Assembly (NCBI RefSeq): GCF_042610425.1
Contig: NZ_JBGJZM010000001.1
Coordinates: 434,001-498,000, forward strand
Source: Ectobacillus sp042610425
GTDB lineage: Bacteria; Bacillota; Bacilli; Bacillales; Bacillaceae_G
Length of the DNA stretch: 64,000 bases
Reading direction: 5' to 3'
Below the pieces are notes generated by a model that saw nothing but the letters and a program-made list of their open reading frames with translations, was not told the origin of the DNA and searched no databases. The first letter of the stretch is position 1, and every line of letters begins with the position of its first letter. The position numbers and the translations under genes are program-made. Of this stretch, positions 36,658 to 45,674 are shown one piece after another.

Positions 36658-37113
36658 ATGGGATATGTAGAAGAGATACGAAAGCTTGTTGGTCATACTC
36701 CGCTAATACTTGTTGGTGCAGTGGTGTTGGTTTTGGATGGGAAAGGAAATATTTTACTGCAACAACGCACGGAACCGCATGGAAAATGGGGTCTTTTAGG
36801 GGGGTTAATGGAGTTAGGTGAATCTCCAGAAGATACAGCCCGGCGAGAGGTATTTGAAGAAGCAGGAATCGATGTCGGTAGACTTAGGCTAATTGATGTA
36901 TTTTCCGGTAAAAATTATTTTGTAAAGTTGGCAAATGGAGACGAGTTTCAAACGGTTACAATTGCTTACTATACGACAGAGTTTCATGGAACCCCGCAAA
37001 ATAATCATGAAGAAGGTCTTGCCGTGCATTTTTTTCCGCTATCGGAGCTGCCGAAATTCATTGTAGGATCTCATAAGCATATGATTGAATTATATATACG
37101 AAGCACTAAATAA
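36658..37113 (+). CDS. Nudix hydrolase
   Basis: 151 aa with a complete Nudix box in GLMELGESPEDTARREVFEEAGI (the G-x5-E-x7-RE-x2-EE-x-G pattern, about residues 51-73). It hydrolyses a nucleoside diphosphate linked to another moiety, but the substrate cannot be told from sequence. The ATG at 36658 follows gaaaggtt. It is monocistronic, between the bkd and mut operons. Confidence 0.9.
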   Translation: MGYVEEIRKLVGHTPLILVGAVVLVLDGKGNILLQQRTEPHGKWGLLGGLMELGESPEDTARREVFEEAGIDVGRLRLIDVFSGKNYFVKLANGDEFQTVTIAYYTTEFHGTPQNNHEEGLAVHFFPLSELPKFIVGSHKHMIELYIRSTK

Positions 37114-37327
37114 TCGTAGTGATAACTCATAATTTGTATACTTTTTCACAGCAGTGAAATGACAGAAGCATGGGTTGCTTTGCAAAACAGTTGCCTAGCA
37201 ATCCGCTTTATGTAACATATATACATATATGGTATGACATATTTTGCGGTTATTAGCTAATTTGATACATTATTTTCAAAATTGTCTTTGCGAGAACAAG
37301 TATTTTGTACTAAACTAAACATGTATA

Positions 37328-37342
37328 ATAATTTAGAAAATT
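37328..37342 (+). promoter_or_regulatory. Candidate CodY box upstream of mutA
   Basis: ATAATTTAGAAAATT matches 11 of 15 CodY consensus positions, with the right half perfect. It lies 42 bases before mutA. A possible sigma-A promoter (TTGCGA, 17 bases, TAAACT) precedes it. AT-rich background makes this tentative. Confidence 0.3.
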
Positions 37343-37383
37343 TCATTTTATTATAATTTAATTAGAGTAAAGGGGGTCTACAT

Positions 37384-39342
37384 ATGGAGAAGACGTTTCA
37401 GGAGTTCAAAGGGGTATCTTATGAACAATGGAAGCAACTTGCAGAAAAGGCGCTAAAAGGAACGGCGTTTGATAGTTTACTTCGACAAACATATGATAAT
37501 GTAATTCTGAAGCCTTTATACACAAAAGATGATGCTCATGCATTCAAGGAAGTAGCTGCCCTTCTTCCGAAAGCTGGAGAAGGAATTGCACAAGAAGTAT
37601 TCGCAGCAAATCCAAGCAAAGCAAATGCTATACTTGTAGACGCATTACAAAATGGACAACAAGTTGTGCATTTACTTGCAGATAAAGCAACTCTTCGTGG
37701 AAGTGATTCTACACAAGATGGAGACCGCGGTATTCCATTAAGTTTTACAAAAGATTTTGAAAGCGTTTTTAACGGGGTAGCCATTGAAAAGTATCCAGTG
37801 CTACTTTATACAGGATATACAGCGTATCCGCTATTGGCAATGTTAGTATCCTATGCTAAGAAAAGCGAAACTCCATTATCTTCCTTACGAGGAACTGTTG
37901 GGGCAGATCCACTCGGCTATTTAGCAGAAGAAGGTGAGCTTGTTACATCACTATCTGCTTGCTATGACGATATGGCCAAAACAATAAAATGGAGTTTAGA
38001 ACATACACCTCAATTACACACGCTCTTCGTTCGTACAGATGCGTATCATAATGCTGGAGCAAATGCTGTACAAGAGTTAGCTATCGCATTTGCTACTGCA
38101 GTTGAATATATTCGGGCAGGGATGGAACGAGGATTACAAGCAAAGGATGTTATTTCATCTATCACATTCAGTTTTTCAGTAGGATCCTATCTCTTTACTG
38201 AAATTGCGAAACTTCGTGCTTTCCGTGTATTATGGAGCAAAATCACTGAACAATTTGGCCTAACTAACGTAAAAAGCCCAGTTCATGTTTCTACATCAAA
38301 ACGCACAAAAACAGTAAATGATCCTTATATTAATTTACTTCGTTCCACAACGGAAGCATTTTCTGCAGTGATTGGCGGTGCGGATACGCTTCATGTAACT
38401 CCATATGACGATGCAGCAGGATTTGCTAATGAAAATGGGAAACGATTAGCTAGAAACATTCAACATATCTTGCGCGGTGAAGCTCATCTTGAGAAAGTTA
38501 TCGATCCTGCAAGAGGTGCGTTTTATGTGGAAGAGCTAACGGATGAGTTAGCTAAGCAAGCATGGGATATGTTCCGTGAAATTGAGAAAAAAGGCGGCAT
38601 GATTGCCGTGCTTGAGGACGGTTCTCTGCATGAAGAAATTAATCGTATTGCGAAGCAACGACTTGCAAATGTGCGCTCATTAAAACAAACAATTGTCGGT
38701 ACGAATCGCTTTGTAAATCTTGCAGAAGACAAGCTTACAGCTGACACAAAAGAAGCATACAACAGAGAAGAAGTTGTACTTGCTTATAAAGAACAACGAA
38801 ACACAACAACTGTTCCTTCTTATCAAGGTGCAACAGTTGAAGAATTGATTGAAGCATATTCAGCAGGAAGTTCAATTGGAGACATTACTGCATCGCAAAT
38901 CAAAGATGGTATACAAATCCAAGCCTTTCTTCCAATCCGAGATGGAGAAGAATTTGAAGAATTGCGTAAAGCAGCAGACCAATTTCTAAATCAAACGGGT
39001 AGAAGTCCGCGTGCATTAGTTGTTCAACTTGAAAAAGATGACAATACCAAAACAATTGCTACTACTTTAAAAGCATGTGGGTTTGAAGTTGCAACAGTGG
39101 ACAAGATGCCAGGTGATATAGAAGAAGTAGAAGCTGTGTTCTTACATGATAACGTAGATTCACTTTTAACATCGATCGCGAACCTTTCATCTGTAGGAAA
39201 AAAACTATATGTAATTGGTACGGATGAAAGTGGAGCAGGAGAGGCTGCTTTAGCTGCAGGAGCAGATGGCACACTTGCAAATGTAAGCAGTTTGTTGCCA
39301 TTGTTGCAAGATATGTATAATGAGTTGGAGGTGACAGTATGA
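37384..39342 (+). CDS. mutA: Methylmalonyl-CoA mutase small subunit
   Basis: 652-aa beta subunit of the adenosylcobalamin-dependent mutase that interconverts (R)-methylmalonyl-CoA and succinyl-CoA. It has the TIM-barrel domain and a C-terminal flavodoxin-like domain that lacks the DxHxxG cobalamin motif, as expected for the non-catalytic subunit. The start is ATG behind aaaggggg. The stop overlaps the mutB ATG (ATGA). Confidence 0.93.
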   Translation: MEKTFQEFKGVSYEQWKQLAEKALKGTAFDSLLRQTYDNVILKPLYTKDDAHAFKEVAALLPKAGEGIAQEVFAANPSKANAILVDALQNGQQVVHLLADKATLRGSDSTQDGDRGIPLSFTKDFESVFNGVAIEKYPVLLYTGYTAYPLLAMLVSYAKKSETPLSSLRGTVGADPLGYLAEEGELVTSLSACYDDMAKTIKWSLEHTPQLHTLFVRTDAYHNAGANAVQELAIAFATAVEYIRAGMERGLQAKDVISSITFSFSVGSYLFTEIAKLRAFRVLWSKITEQFGLTNVKSPVHVSTSKRTKTVNDPYINLLRSTTEAFSAVIGGADTLHVTPYDDAAGFANENGKRLARNIQHILRGEAHLEKVIDPARGAFYVEELTDELAKQAWDMFREIEKKGGMIAVLEDGSLHEEINRIAKQRLANVRSLKQTIVGTNRFVNLAEDKLTADTKEAYNREEVVLAYKEQRNTTTVPSYQGATVEELIEAYSAGSSIGDITASQIKDGIQIQAFLPIRDGEEFEELRKAADQFLNQTGRSPRALVVQLEKDDNTKTIATTLKACGFEVATVDKMPGDIEEVEAVFLHDNVDSLLTSIANLSSVGKKLYVIGTDESGAGEAALAAGADGTLANVSSLLPLLQDMYNELEVTV

Positions 39343-41489
39343 AAACGCCAGACTTTTCAACACTAGAATATTCATCGCTATTTACAAATGAAGCCGTTAC
39401 AGAGCCAGAAGCAACGGTTGCTTATAAATCTAATGAAAAAATTGATGTTAAAACCATATATAAAGAAGAAGATATTGAGTCACTCGATTATCTAGACTTT
39501 AAACCAGGCGTAGCACCATACCATCGCGGACCGTATGCTCTTATGTATACGAATCGTCCGTGGACAATCAGACAATATGCAGGCTTTTCTACAGCGGAAG
39601 AAAGTAATGCATTCTACAAACGTAATTTAGCTGCTGGACAAAAAGGGTTGTCAGTAGCATTTGACCTTGCGACTCATCGTGGTTATGACTCAGATCATCC
39701 TCGTGTTGTAGGGGATGTCGGTAAAGCCGGCGTTGCGATTGATTCTATTTTGGATATGAAGGTATTATTTGACGGTATTCCGTTAGATAAAATGTCGGTA
39801 TCTATGACGATGAACGGTGCCGTTCTTCCTGTGTTAGCATTCTATATTGTGGCTGCAGAAGAACAAGGTGTTAAGCAAGAACAGCTAGCAGGTACGATCC
39901 AAAATGATATTTTAAAAGAATATATGGTTCGTAATACGTATATTTATCCACCAGAAACATCCATGAAAATTATTGCAGATATTTTTGCATATACATCTAA
40001 AAATATGCCGAAGTTTAATAGCATTAGTATTTCTGGTTATCATTTACAAGAAGCGGGAGCTCCTGCTGATTTAGAATTAGCTTATACGCTCTTAAACGGT
40101 ATTGAATATGTTCGTACAGGACTTAAGGCAGGATTAGAAGTCGATTCATTTGCCCCGCGCCTATCTTTCTTCTGGGCTATCGGTATGAACTACTTTATGG
40201 AAGTTGCAAAGATGCGCGCAGGTCGACTTCTTTGGGCGAAGCTAATGAAGCAGTTTGATCCGCAAAATTCGAAGTCATCAGCATTACGTACTCATTCACA
40301 AACATCAGGATGGAGCTTAACGGAGCAAGATCCGTTTAATAACGTTGCACGTACTTGTCTAGAAGCACTTGCAGCCGCAAGTGGTCATACACAATCACTT
40401 CATACGAACGCATTGGATGAAGCTATTGCATTACCTACTGATTTCTCGGCTCGTATTGCTCGTAATACACAGTTGTATTTACAAAATGAAACAGGAATCA
40501 CGAATACAATCGATCCGTGGGGCGGTTCTTATTTCGTTGAATCGTTAACATCAGATTTGATGAACCGTGCATGGGAACATATTGAAGAAATTGAAAGCCT
40601 AGGTGGTATGACAAAGGCAATTGAAAAAGGTATACCGAAGCTTCGTATTGAAGAGGCGGCAGCAAGAAGACAAGCACATATTGATTCTGGCGCTGAATTA
40701 ATCGTAGGGGTAAACTCATATCGTCTTGATCAGCAAGAACCTCTTGAAATTTTAGATATTGATAATACAGCGGTATTGAAAAAACAATTAGAACGTTTAG
40801 ATCAGCTTAAGAGTGATCGAGATGAAGCCGTAGTTGCAAAAACACTAGAGGCGATTACAAAAGCTGTTGAAACAGGCGAAGGAAACTTGCTTGCATTAGC
40901 GATCGAAGCTGCACGTGCTCGCGCTTCACTTGGAGAAATTTCAAGTGCAATTGAGAAAGTTTCAGGTCGTCATAAAGCTGTTATTCAAACAGTGAGTGGC
41001 GTATATCGTTCTGAATACAACAAGCAAGATGAGATTGAACTTGTTCGTCAAAACATTGATGCCTTTGCTGATAAGGAAGGTCGTCGTCCACGTATTTTAA
41101 TTGTTAAACTTGGACAAGACGGTCACGATAGAGGGGCTAAGGTTGTAGCAACTGCGTATGCTGATCTTGGTTTTGACGTAGATATGGGACCATTATTCCA
41201 AACTCCAGAAGAAGCAGCTCGTCAAGCAGTAGAAAATGACGTTCATTGCATTGGCATGAGTTCGCTTGCGGGTGGTCATAAAACATTACTTCCTCAACTT
41301 ATTGAAGAATTACGTAAGCTAGGAAGAGAAGATATTGTTGTAATAGTCGGCGGGGTTATACCGGTTCAGGATTATGAATTCTTATACGAAAACGGTGCAG
41401 CTGCAATTTTCGGACCAGGAACAGTTATTCCACACGCTGCCCAAGAAATTCTAGATGAAATCGAACGTCGTCTTGGCGAAGAGGAATAA
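39339..41489 (+). CDS. mutB: Methylmalonyl-CoA mutase large subunit
   Basis: 716-aa catalytic subunit. The N-terminal TIM barrel binds the CoA ester (GPYALMYTNRPWTIRQYAGF region). The C-terminal B12 domain (about residues 580-716) carries the His-on motif DGHDRG with the cobalt-ligating histidine, plus GMSSLAGGHKTL. It overlaps mutA by four bases. With the epimerase at 49.4 kb and carboxylase subunit at 49.8 kb, it completes propionyl-CoA to succinyl-CoA conversion. Confidence 0.96.
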   Translation: MKTPDFSTLEYSSLFTNEAVTEPEATVAYKSNEKIDVKTIYKEEDIESLDYLDFKPGVAPYHRGPYALMYTNRPWTIRQYAGFSTAEESNAFYKRNLAAGQKGLSVAFDLATHRGYDSDHPRVVGDVGKAGVAIDSILDMKVLFDGIPLDKMSVSMTMNGAVLPVLAFYIVAAEEQGVKQEQLAGTIQNDILKEYMVRNTYIYPPETSMKIIADIFAYTSKNMPKFNSISISGYHLQEAGAPADLELAYTLLNGIEYVRTGLKAGLEVDSFAPRLSFFWAIGMNYFMEVAKMRAGRLLWAKLMKQFDPQNSKSSALRTHSQTSGWSLTEQDPFNNVARTCLEALAAASGHTQSLHTNALDEAIALPTDFSARIARNTQLYLQNETGITNTIDPWGGSYFVESLTSDLMNRAWEHIEEIESLGGMTKAIEKGIPKLRIEEAAARRQAHIDSGAELIVGVNSYRLDQQEPLEILDIDNTAVLKKQLERLDQLKSDRDEAVVAKTLEAITKAVETGEGNLLALAIEAARARASLGEISSAIEKVSGRHKAVIQTVSGVYRSEYNKQDEIELVRQNIDAFADKEGRRPRILIVKLGQDGHDRGAKVVATAYADLGFDVDMGPLFQTPEEAARQAVENDVHCIGMSSLAGGHKTLLPQLIEELRKLGREDIVVIVGGVIPVQDYEFLYENGAAAIFGPGTVIPHAAQEILDEIERRLGEEE

Positions 41490-42596
41490 ATGATGCAAGA
41501 AGATATGAAACGTCCAGAATGGGTGCCGACTAGCGGAGAAAATCAGGATGCTTTCACAACTACCGTCATGAAAGGAACGGAGCAGCCTGTAGCGCGAAAA
41601 CATTCCTTTCAAAAACGAACGGTATCGATAGAAACTCTTGTTGAAGGAGTGCGAAATAATAATCGCACTCTTCTTGCACAGGCGATTACACTTGTAGAAA
41701 GTAACGCACGGAAACATAACCAAAAAGCCCAAGAACTTATCCAACAGCTTTTGCCGTATACAGGAAATTCCATTCGTATTGGAATTACTGGGGTTCCGGG
41801 AGCTGGGAAAAGCACATTCATTGAAGCTTTTGGTACTATGCTCTGTGAACTAAATCTTAAGGTTGCAGTACTTGCGGTGGATCCTAGCAGTACCCTAACA
41901 CGGGGAAGTATTCTAGGTGATAAAACGAGAATGGAACGTCTTGTGCAACAAGAAAACGCATTTGTTCGTCCTTCACCATCTGGCGGAGCATTAGGCGGGG
42001 TAAATAGAAGAACACGAGAAACCATGCTATTGTGCGAAGCAGCTGGCTACGATGTAATTCTAGTTGAAACAGTAGGAGTTGGGCAGAGCGAAGGAATGGT
42101 CCGTGATATGGTAGACTTCTTCTTACTTTTATCGCTTACTGGTGCAGGAGACGAATTACAAGGTATAAAGCGTGGTATTTTAGAGTTAGCTGATGGAATT
42201 TTAATTAACAAGGCAGATGGAGATAATCGTGTTCGTGCTTTGCAAACAGTTGGGCTTTACTCACAAATGTCGCATTTGTTTCAGCCGGCAACAGAAGGAT
42301 GGGAAGTTCACGTAGGCCTATGTTCTGCTCTTTATAACGAAGGCTTACAGGAGTTTTGGAAGGAAGTAACTACTTTTCAGGAAAAGACAAAACAATCCGG
42401 TGTGTTTGAACAACGACGGAATAATCAAAAACGACATTGGTTGTACGCATCAATCCGTGAACAACTTGAAATACGATTTTTCAACAATACGATGATGAAA
42501 GAACAGTTAATGCAGTATGAGCAAGACATTATGCATGGGAAACAAACTGTTACGAAAGCTGTTATGGAGCTTATGGAAACGTATGAGAATAAGTAA
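41490..42596 (+). CDS. meaB: Methylmalonyl-CoA mutase-associated GTPase MeaB
   Basis: G3E-family P-loop GTPase (368 aa) that protects and reloads the mutase with adenosylcobalamin. It has the P-loop GVPGAGKST (about residues 100-108), a Mg-binding DPSSTLTRGSILGDKTRM and the NKADGDN base motif. A hydrophilic N-terminal segment (about 45 residues, Thr/Pro-rich) precedes the conserved fold. It follows mutB without a gap. Confidence 0.93.
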   Translation: MMQEDMKRPEWVPTSGENQDAFTTTVMKGTEQPVARKHSFQKRTVSIETLVEGVRNNNRTLLAQAITLVESNARKHNQKAQELIQQLLPYTGNSIRIGITGVPGAGKSTFIEAFGTMLCELNLKVAVLAVDPSSTLTRGSILGDKTRMERLVQQENAFVRPSPSGGALGGVNRRTRETMLLCEAAGYDVILVETVGVGQSEGMVRDMVDFFLLLSLTGAGDELQGIKRGILELADGILINKADGDNRVRALQTVGLYSQMSHLFQPATEGWEVHVGLCSALYNEGLQEFWKEVTTFQEKTKQSGVFEQRRNNQKRHWLYASIREQLEIRFFNNTMMKEQLMQYEQDIMHGKQTVTKAVMELMETYENK

Positions 42597-42666
42597 AAGC
42601 AGTTTCGTTGGTATTCCTACCTTAGAATTGATAAGATAGTAGCAAAGAAACATAAGGAGGAATACA

Positions 42667-43101
42667 ATGGTTGATTTTAATTTTTTTATGAATGATGTTG
42701 TACGTCAAGCTCGTGAGGAAATCGGTTCGGCAGGTTATACAGAATTAAAAACACCGGAAGAGGTAGAGGAAGCATTTGCGAAATCTGGTGTAACATTAGT
42801 CATGGTGAACTCTGTTTGTGGATGTGCAGGAGGTATTGCTCGTCCTGCGGCAGCTCATTCGGTTCATTACGATAAACGGCCAGATCATTTTGTTTCTGTG
42901 TTCGCAGGACAAGATAAAGAAGCAACTCAGTTTGCACGCGATTATTTCGAAGGCTATCCGCCATCCTCTCCGTCATTTGCTTTATTAAAGGATGGAAAAA
43001 TTTTAACTATGATACAACGGCACGAAATTGAAGGACATTCACCAATTGAGGTTGTTGAAAAGTTACAGAACTATTTCAATCAATATTGCCAAGAAGTATA
43101 A
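42667..43101 (+). CDS. brxB: Bacilliredoxin BrxB (YqiW/YphP family)
   Basis: 144-aa thioredoxin-fold protein that removes bacillithiol from protein mixed disulfides. The active-site CGC motif is Cys51-Gly-Cys53 in NSVCGCAGGIARPAA. The downstream HSVHYDKRPDHFVSVFAGQDKEAT is typical of the family. The ATG follows aaggagg. It lies between meaB and sigI, and in B. subtilis it neighbours the art transporter genes. Confidence 0.95.
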   Translation: MVDFNFFMNDVVRQAREEIGSAGYTELKTPEEVEEAFAKSGVTLVMVNSVCGCAGGIARPAAAHSVHYDKRPDHFVSVFAGQDKEATQFARDYFEGYPPSSPSFALLKDGKILTMIQRHEIEGHSPIEVVEKLQNYFNQYCQEV

Positions 43102-43150
43102 GATATCATTACAAAAATGTGAATTTGTCAATTAAATGTTGGATGCATAG

Positions 43151-43200
43151 ATCATGATACAATCCCTTTCGCAGAGGAAAAGGGTTGTATCATGATTTTT
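43151..43200 (+). terminator. brxB terminator
   Basis: Hairpin with 12-bp perfect outer arms (ATCATGATACAA / TTGTATCATGAT) and an inner CCCTT/AAGGG stem, followed by T7. The tail continues directly into an A/T repeat tract. Confidence 0.85.
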
Positions 43201-43226
43201 TTATTTTATTTTATTTTATTTATTTG
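43196..43226 (+). repeat. TTTTA pentanucleotide tract
   Basis: Thirty-one consecutive A/T bases made of a T7 run, three TTTTA-type units and two shorter TTTA units. It joins the brxB terminator tail to the sigma-I-like -35 box at 43228, so it could act as an UP-like element. Confidence 0.7.
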
Positions 43227-43227
43227 T

Positions 43228-43256
43228 ACCCCCATAAAGATGAATCTTCTTTCGAA
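43228..43256 (+). promoter_or_regulatory. Sigma-I-type promoter of sigI-rsgI
   Basis: ACCCCC (43228-43233) and CGAA (43253-43256), 19 bases apart, match the -35 and -10 elements reported for SigI-dependent promoters in bacilli and clostridia. An A/T tract lies directly upstream. Autoregulation of sigI is known in B. subtilis. The distance to the sigI start is about 350 bases. The DNA between contains a 26-codon ORF (43419-43499) of doubtful status and no other gene. Confidence 0.6.
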
Positions 43257-43540
43257 TAAGTATAAGGAAGAAAGCAAAAACGAATTAGAATTGAAAGATG
43301 AAGTGGGGAGTAGTAGGCAATAATTATGATATTACTAGTAAATAGGGGAAAGACATACTATACACAAAAAACTATTTGTATGATTGTAAGAAGCAGAAGA
43401 GTAGGCTAAGTAGGGGAAATGCAAATAAATATAAATATAAAAAATGAGCGAACAGTAACAAAAAGAAACTTCGCTTCGCAATCGCAAACAAATCGGTAAT
43501 AAACGTAACAAAAAAGAAAACAACGACTAGTAATTTCGTA

Positions 43541-43574
43541 TGTTATAATGGTCACTTCTATTAGAGAAGTGACC
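43541..43574 (+). promoter_or_regulatory. Extended -10 box and palindrome before sigI
   Basis: TGTTATAAT (43541-43549) is an extended -10 sigma-A element without a clear -35. It is followed at once by the perfect inverted repeat GGTCACTTCT / AGAAGTGACC (43550-43574, 5-base loop). The repeat lies where an operator or a 5'-mRNA hairpin would be. Confidence 0.45.
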
Positions 43575-43612
43575 GTTCTGCTATGTTTGTGGAAGGGAGG
43601 GAGGAGCTCGCA

Positions 43613-44332
43613 GTGCTACATTTATTACTACATGTTGTTAAGAAAAAGCCAACAATCGAGGAAGAAGTCATGAATTTACAAGCTGGAAATGGAGATAAAG
43701 AAGCATTTATTCTAGCCTATCGCCCTTTTATTCGTAGCACCATTTCATCTATTCGTCATCGTTATATAACGGAACAAGACGATGAATATAGCATTGGCTT
43801 AGTTGCATTCAACGAAGCTTTGCAACAATATTCGTACACAAAGGGTAGCTCATTCCTCTCATTTGCAAAACTCCTTATGAAACGAGACATTATTGATTAT
43901 TTACGTAAGGAAACGCGTAGAACATTTGTCTCCTTTGATGAAGTGGGGGAAACCATTGATTCCGAGCAATCTCAGTTTAAATATTTGCAGGAAATGGACA
44001 ATCAAAATCGTAGGGAAGAAATTCTCCATTTACGTGGCTTGCTTAAAGAATTTAAGATCTCTTTGTCTGAACTGGTGAAAGAGTCACCAAAGCATCAGGA
44101 TACAAGGTCAGCTATGATAGCGGTTGCGAAACAAATTGTGAAAGAAGAGGAACTACTAGAGGAATTGTTTCGAAAGAAAAAGCTGCCATTAAAGAAACTT
44201 GAATCAAAAGTCAGTATGAGTCGTAAAACATTGGAACGTCATCGAAAGTACATAATTACCATGTGTCTCATTTTTAGTAATGAATACACCTATATTAAAG
44301 GTTACATAGAGGGGGGGATGAAGGATGAGTAA
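43613..44332 (+). CDS. sigI: RNA polymerase sigma factor SigI
   Basis: 239-aa alternative sigma factor (heat shock and cell wall stress in B. subtilis) with region 2 in EYSIGLVAFNEALQQYSYTKG-type sequence and a C-terminal DNA-binding domain (LESKVSMSRKTLERHRKYI). The start is GTG 43613 behind ggagggaggag. An ATG at 43583 is in frame but would read through that ribosome site. It overlaps the anti-sigma gene rsgI by 8 bases. Confidence 0.92.
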   Translation: MLHLLLHVVKKKPTIEEEVMNLQAGNGDKEAFILAYRPFIRSTISSIRHRYITEQDDEYSIGLVAFNEALQQYSYTKGSSFLSFAKLLMKRDIIDYLRKETRRTFVSFDEVGETIDSEQSQFKYLQEMDNQNRREEILHLRGLLKEFKISLSELVKESPKHQDTRSAMIAVAKQIVKEEELLEELFRKKKLPLKKLESKVSMSRKTLERHRKYIITMCLIFSNEYTYIKGYIEGGMKDE

Positions 44333-45347
44333 AGGTGTTGTTATGGAAGTACGTTCGCGTCGTATCGTGTTACTAACACCTGAAGGAAACTTTGTTACAT
44401 GTAACAAAGGGGAAGGTACATATGAAATTGGGTCTGAAATTCAATATACTCCTCAAGATATAACGGTAAGACGCCTCTTTTTAAAGCCTGTACTAACAAT
44501 TGCTGCATGTATAGTCCTATTCATCCTTTTCTATCGACCAGAAGACAAGGTAATGGCTTACGTCTCAATTGATATTACTCCCAATTTAGAGGCAAGTGTC
44601 ACAAATCATTTATATGTAAAGGATTTGAAAGCACATAATCAAGATGGAGAAAGAATTTTGAAGGAAATAAGGGATTGGAAGGGAAAACCCCTTCAAGAAG
44701 TTCTACAGCATATATTTGAACAAAGTGAAAAGGATGGTTATTTAATACCAGGAAAGAAAGTCACTCTTACTTCTGTATTAAAGGATAAAAGTGATACTGT
44801 GCTTGAGAATCAGCTTGAAAAGCTAGTTAAGCATTTTCAGGATGAGTATAAGCAAGAGGATATTATGATTATATGGAAAGCAGGCAAATTGAAAATTCAA
44901 GAGGAAATGAAAAAGGAAGGCTTTCGTTTAGGACCTTATGTAGGAAAGGAATACCAGAAAAAGGATCCATTTCTCCAAACGGAATCATCCGCACCTTACA
45001 TTTTGAATCATTCTGCAAACATTTCAAGCGAAGGGGAGATGTCGCAGCAAACCACATTTCCGAAAGACTCTTCCTCTTCATCGAATGAGGTTAATCATCA
45101 GAACTATTTTAAAGAAGAGAAAAAGCAAGGAATGATAGAGTTTCCTGAAGGAGAACAGCAAGTAGTAGGAAATGAAAATAAAAAGCTTACACCGGCTAAC
45201 CCTACCAATAAGTCCAATCAGCCTGCTGGTTCAACTGTAGAAAAAATAAAAAATGAGCAAAACAAAGAACAGGTAAGAAAGGATAGTACAAACGAGAAGA
45301 ATAAACAGCAGGAACGAGAGCAAGATACGCATCATAATGAGAAATAG
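44325..45347 (+). CDS. rsgI: Anti-sigma-I factor RsgI
   Basis: 340-aa single-pass membrane protein. The N-terminal cytoplasmic RsgI domain (residues 1-48) binds SigI, the membrane helix covers about residues 52-70, and an extracytoplasmic domain starts YVSIDITPNLEASV. Residues about 220-340 are low-complexity, rich in Glu, Lys, Asn, Gln and Ser, and probably disordered in the wall. No carbohydrate-binding module is seen. The ATG follows agaggggggga and overlaps sigI. Confidence 0.9.
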   Translation: MSKGVVMEVRSRRIVLLTPEGNFVTCNKGEGTYEIGSEIQYTPQDITVRRLFLKPVLTIAACIVLFILFYRPEDKVMAYVSIDITPNLEASVTNHLYVKDLKAHNQDGERILKEIRDWKGKPLQEVLQHIFEQSEKDGYLIPGKKVTLTSVLKDKSDTVLENQLEKLVKHFQDEYKQEDIMIIWKAGKLKIQEEMKKEGFRLGPYVGKEYQKKDPFLQTESSAPYILNHSANISSEGEMSQQTTFPKDSSSSSNEVNHQNYFKEEKKQGMIEFPEGEQQVVGNENKKLTPANPTNKSNQPAGSTVEKIKNEQNKEQVRKDSTNEKNKQQEREQDTHHNEK

Positions 45348-45370
45348 AAAAAGTAAGAAACATGGATAGA

Positions 45371-45409
45371 GGCTACTGAAAAACGATATGTTTTTTTGTA
45401 GCTTTTTTC
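45371..45409 (+). terminator. sigI-rsgI terminator
   Basis: GCTAC / GTAGC stem extended by AAAAAC/GTTTTT, followed by TTTTTTC, 24 bases after rsgI. Confidence 0.75.
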
Positions 45410-45581
45410 AGCTTATTCCAACCAATTGAATATTGCATAAAAAGGAATAAATATGCATCTTCTGCCTGATAACTATACACATAAATGTAAAATGAAAGGA
45501 GAATAATAAGGCTATGGTAAGAAAATAACTATTCTTTATGGAGCATTTGAAAAAACATTGTAGTTTTTTAGCGATTAATTA

Positions 45582-45609
45582 TTGCATAATTATAAATGTG
45601 TGTTAAAAT
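45582..45609 (+). promoter_or_regulatory. Sigma-A promoter of artP
   Basis: TTGCAT (45582-45587) and TAAAAT (45604-45609) are 16 bases apart, with an extended -10 TG. They lie about 65 bases before artP. The remaining 327-bp gap is AT-rich and contains no other element I can support. Confidence 0.6.
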
Positions 45610-45674
45610 ACAGTTTGTTAAATAAAAAGCTACTTATAGAAAAATAAAGAAACGTTACAACGGAGGGAACAAAT

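Noticed and set aside
43241..43324. 27-codon ORF overlapping the sigma-I promoter
   Set aside because: It begins inside the promoter spacer and would not be transcribed by it; no ribosome site.
43335..43523. Reverse ORF of 62 codons in the sigI leader
   Set aside because: Cys/Tyr/Leu-rich random-looking translation, no start signal.
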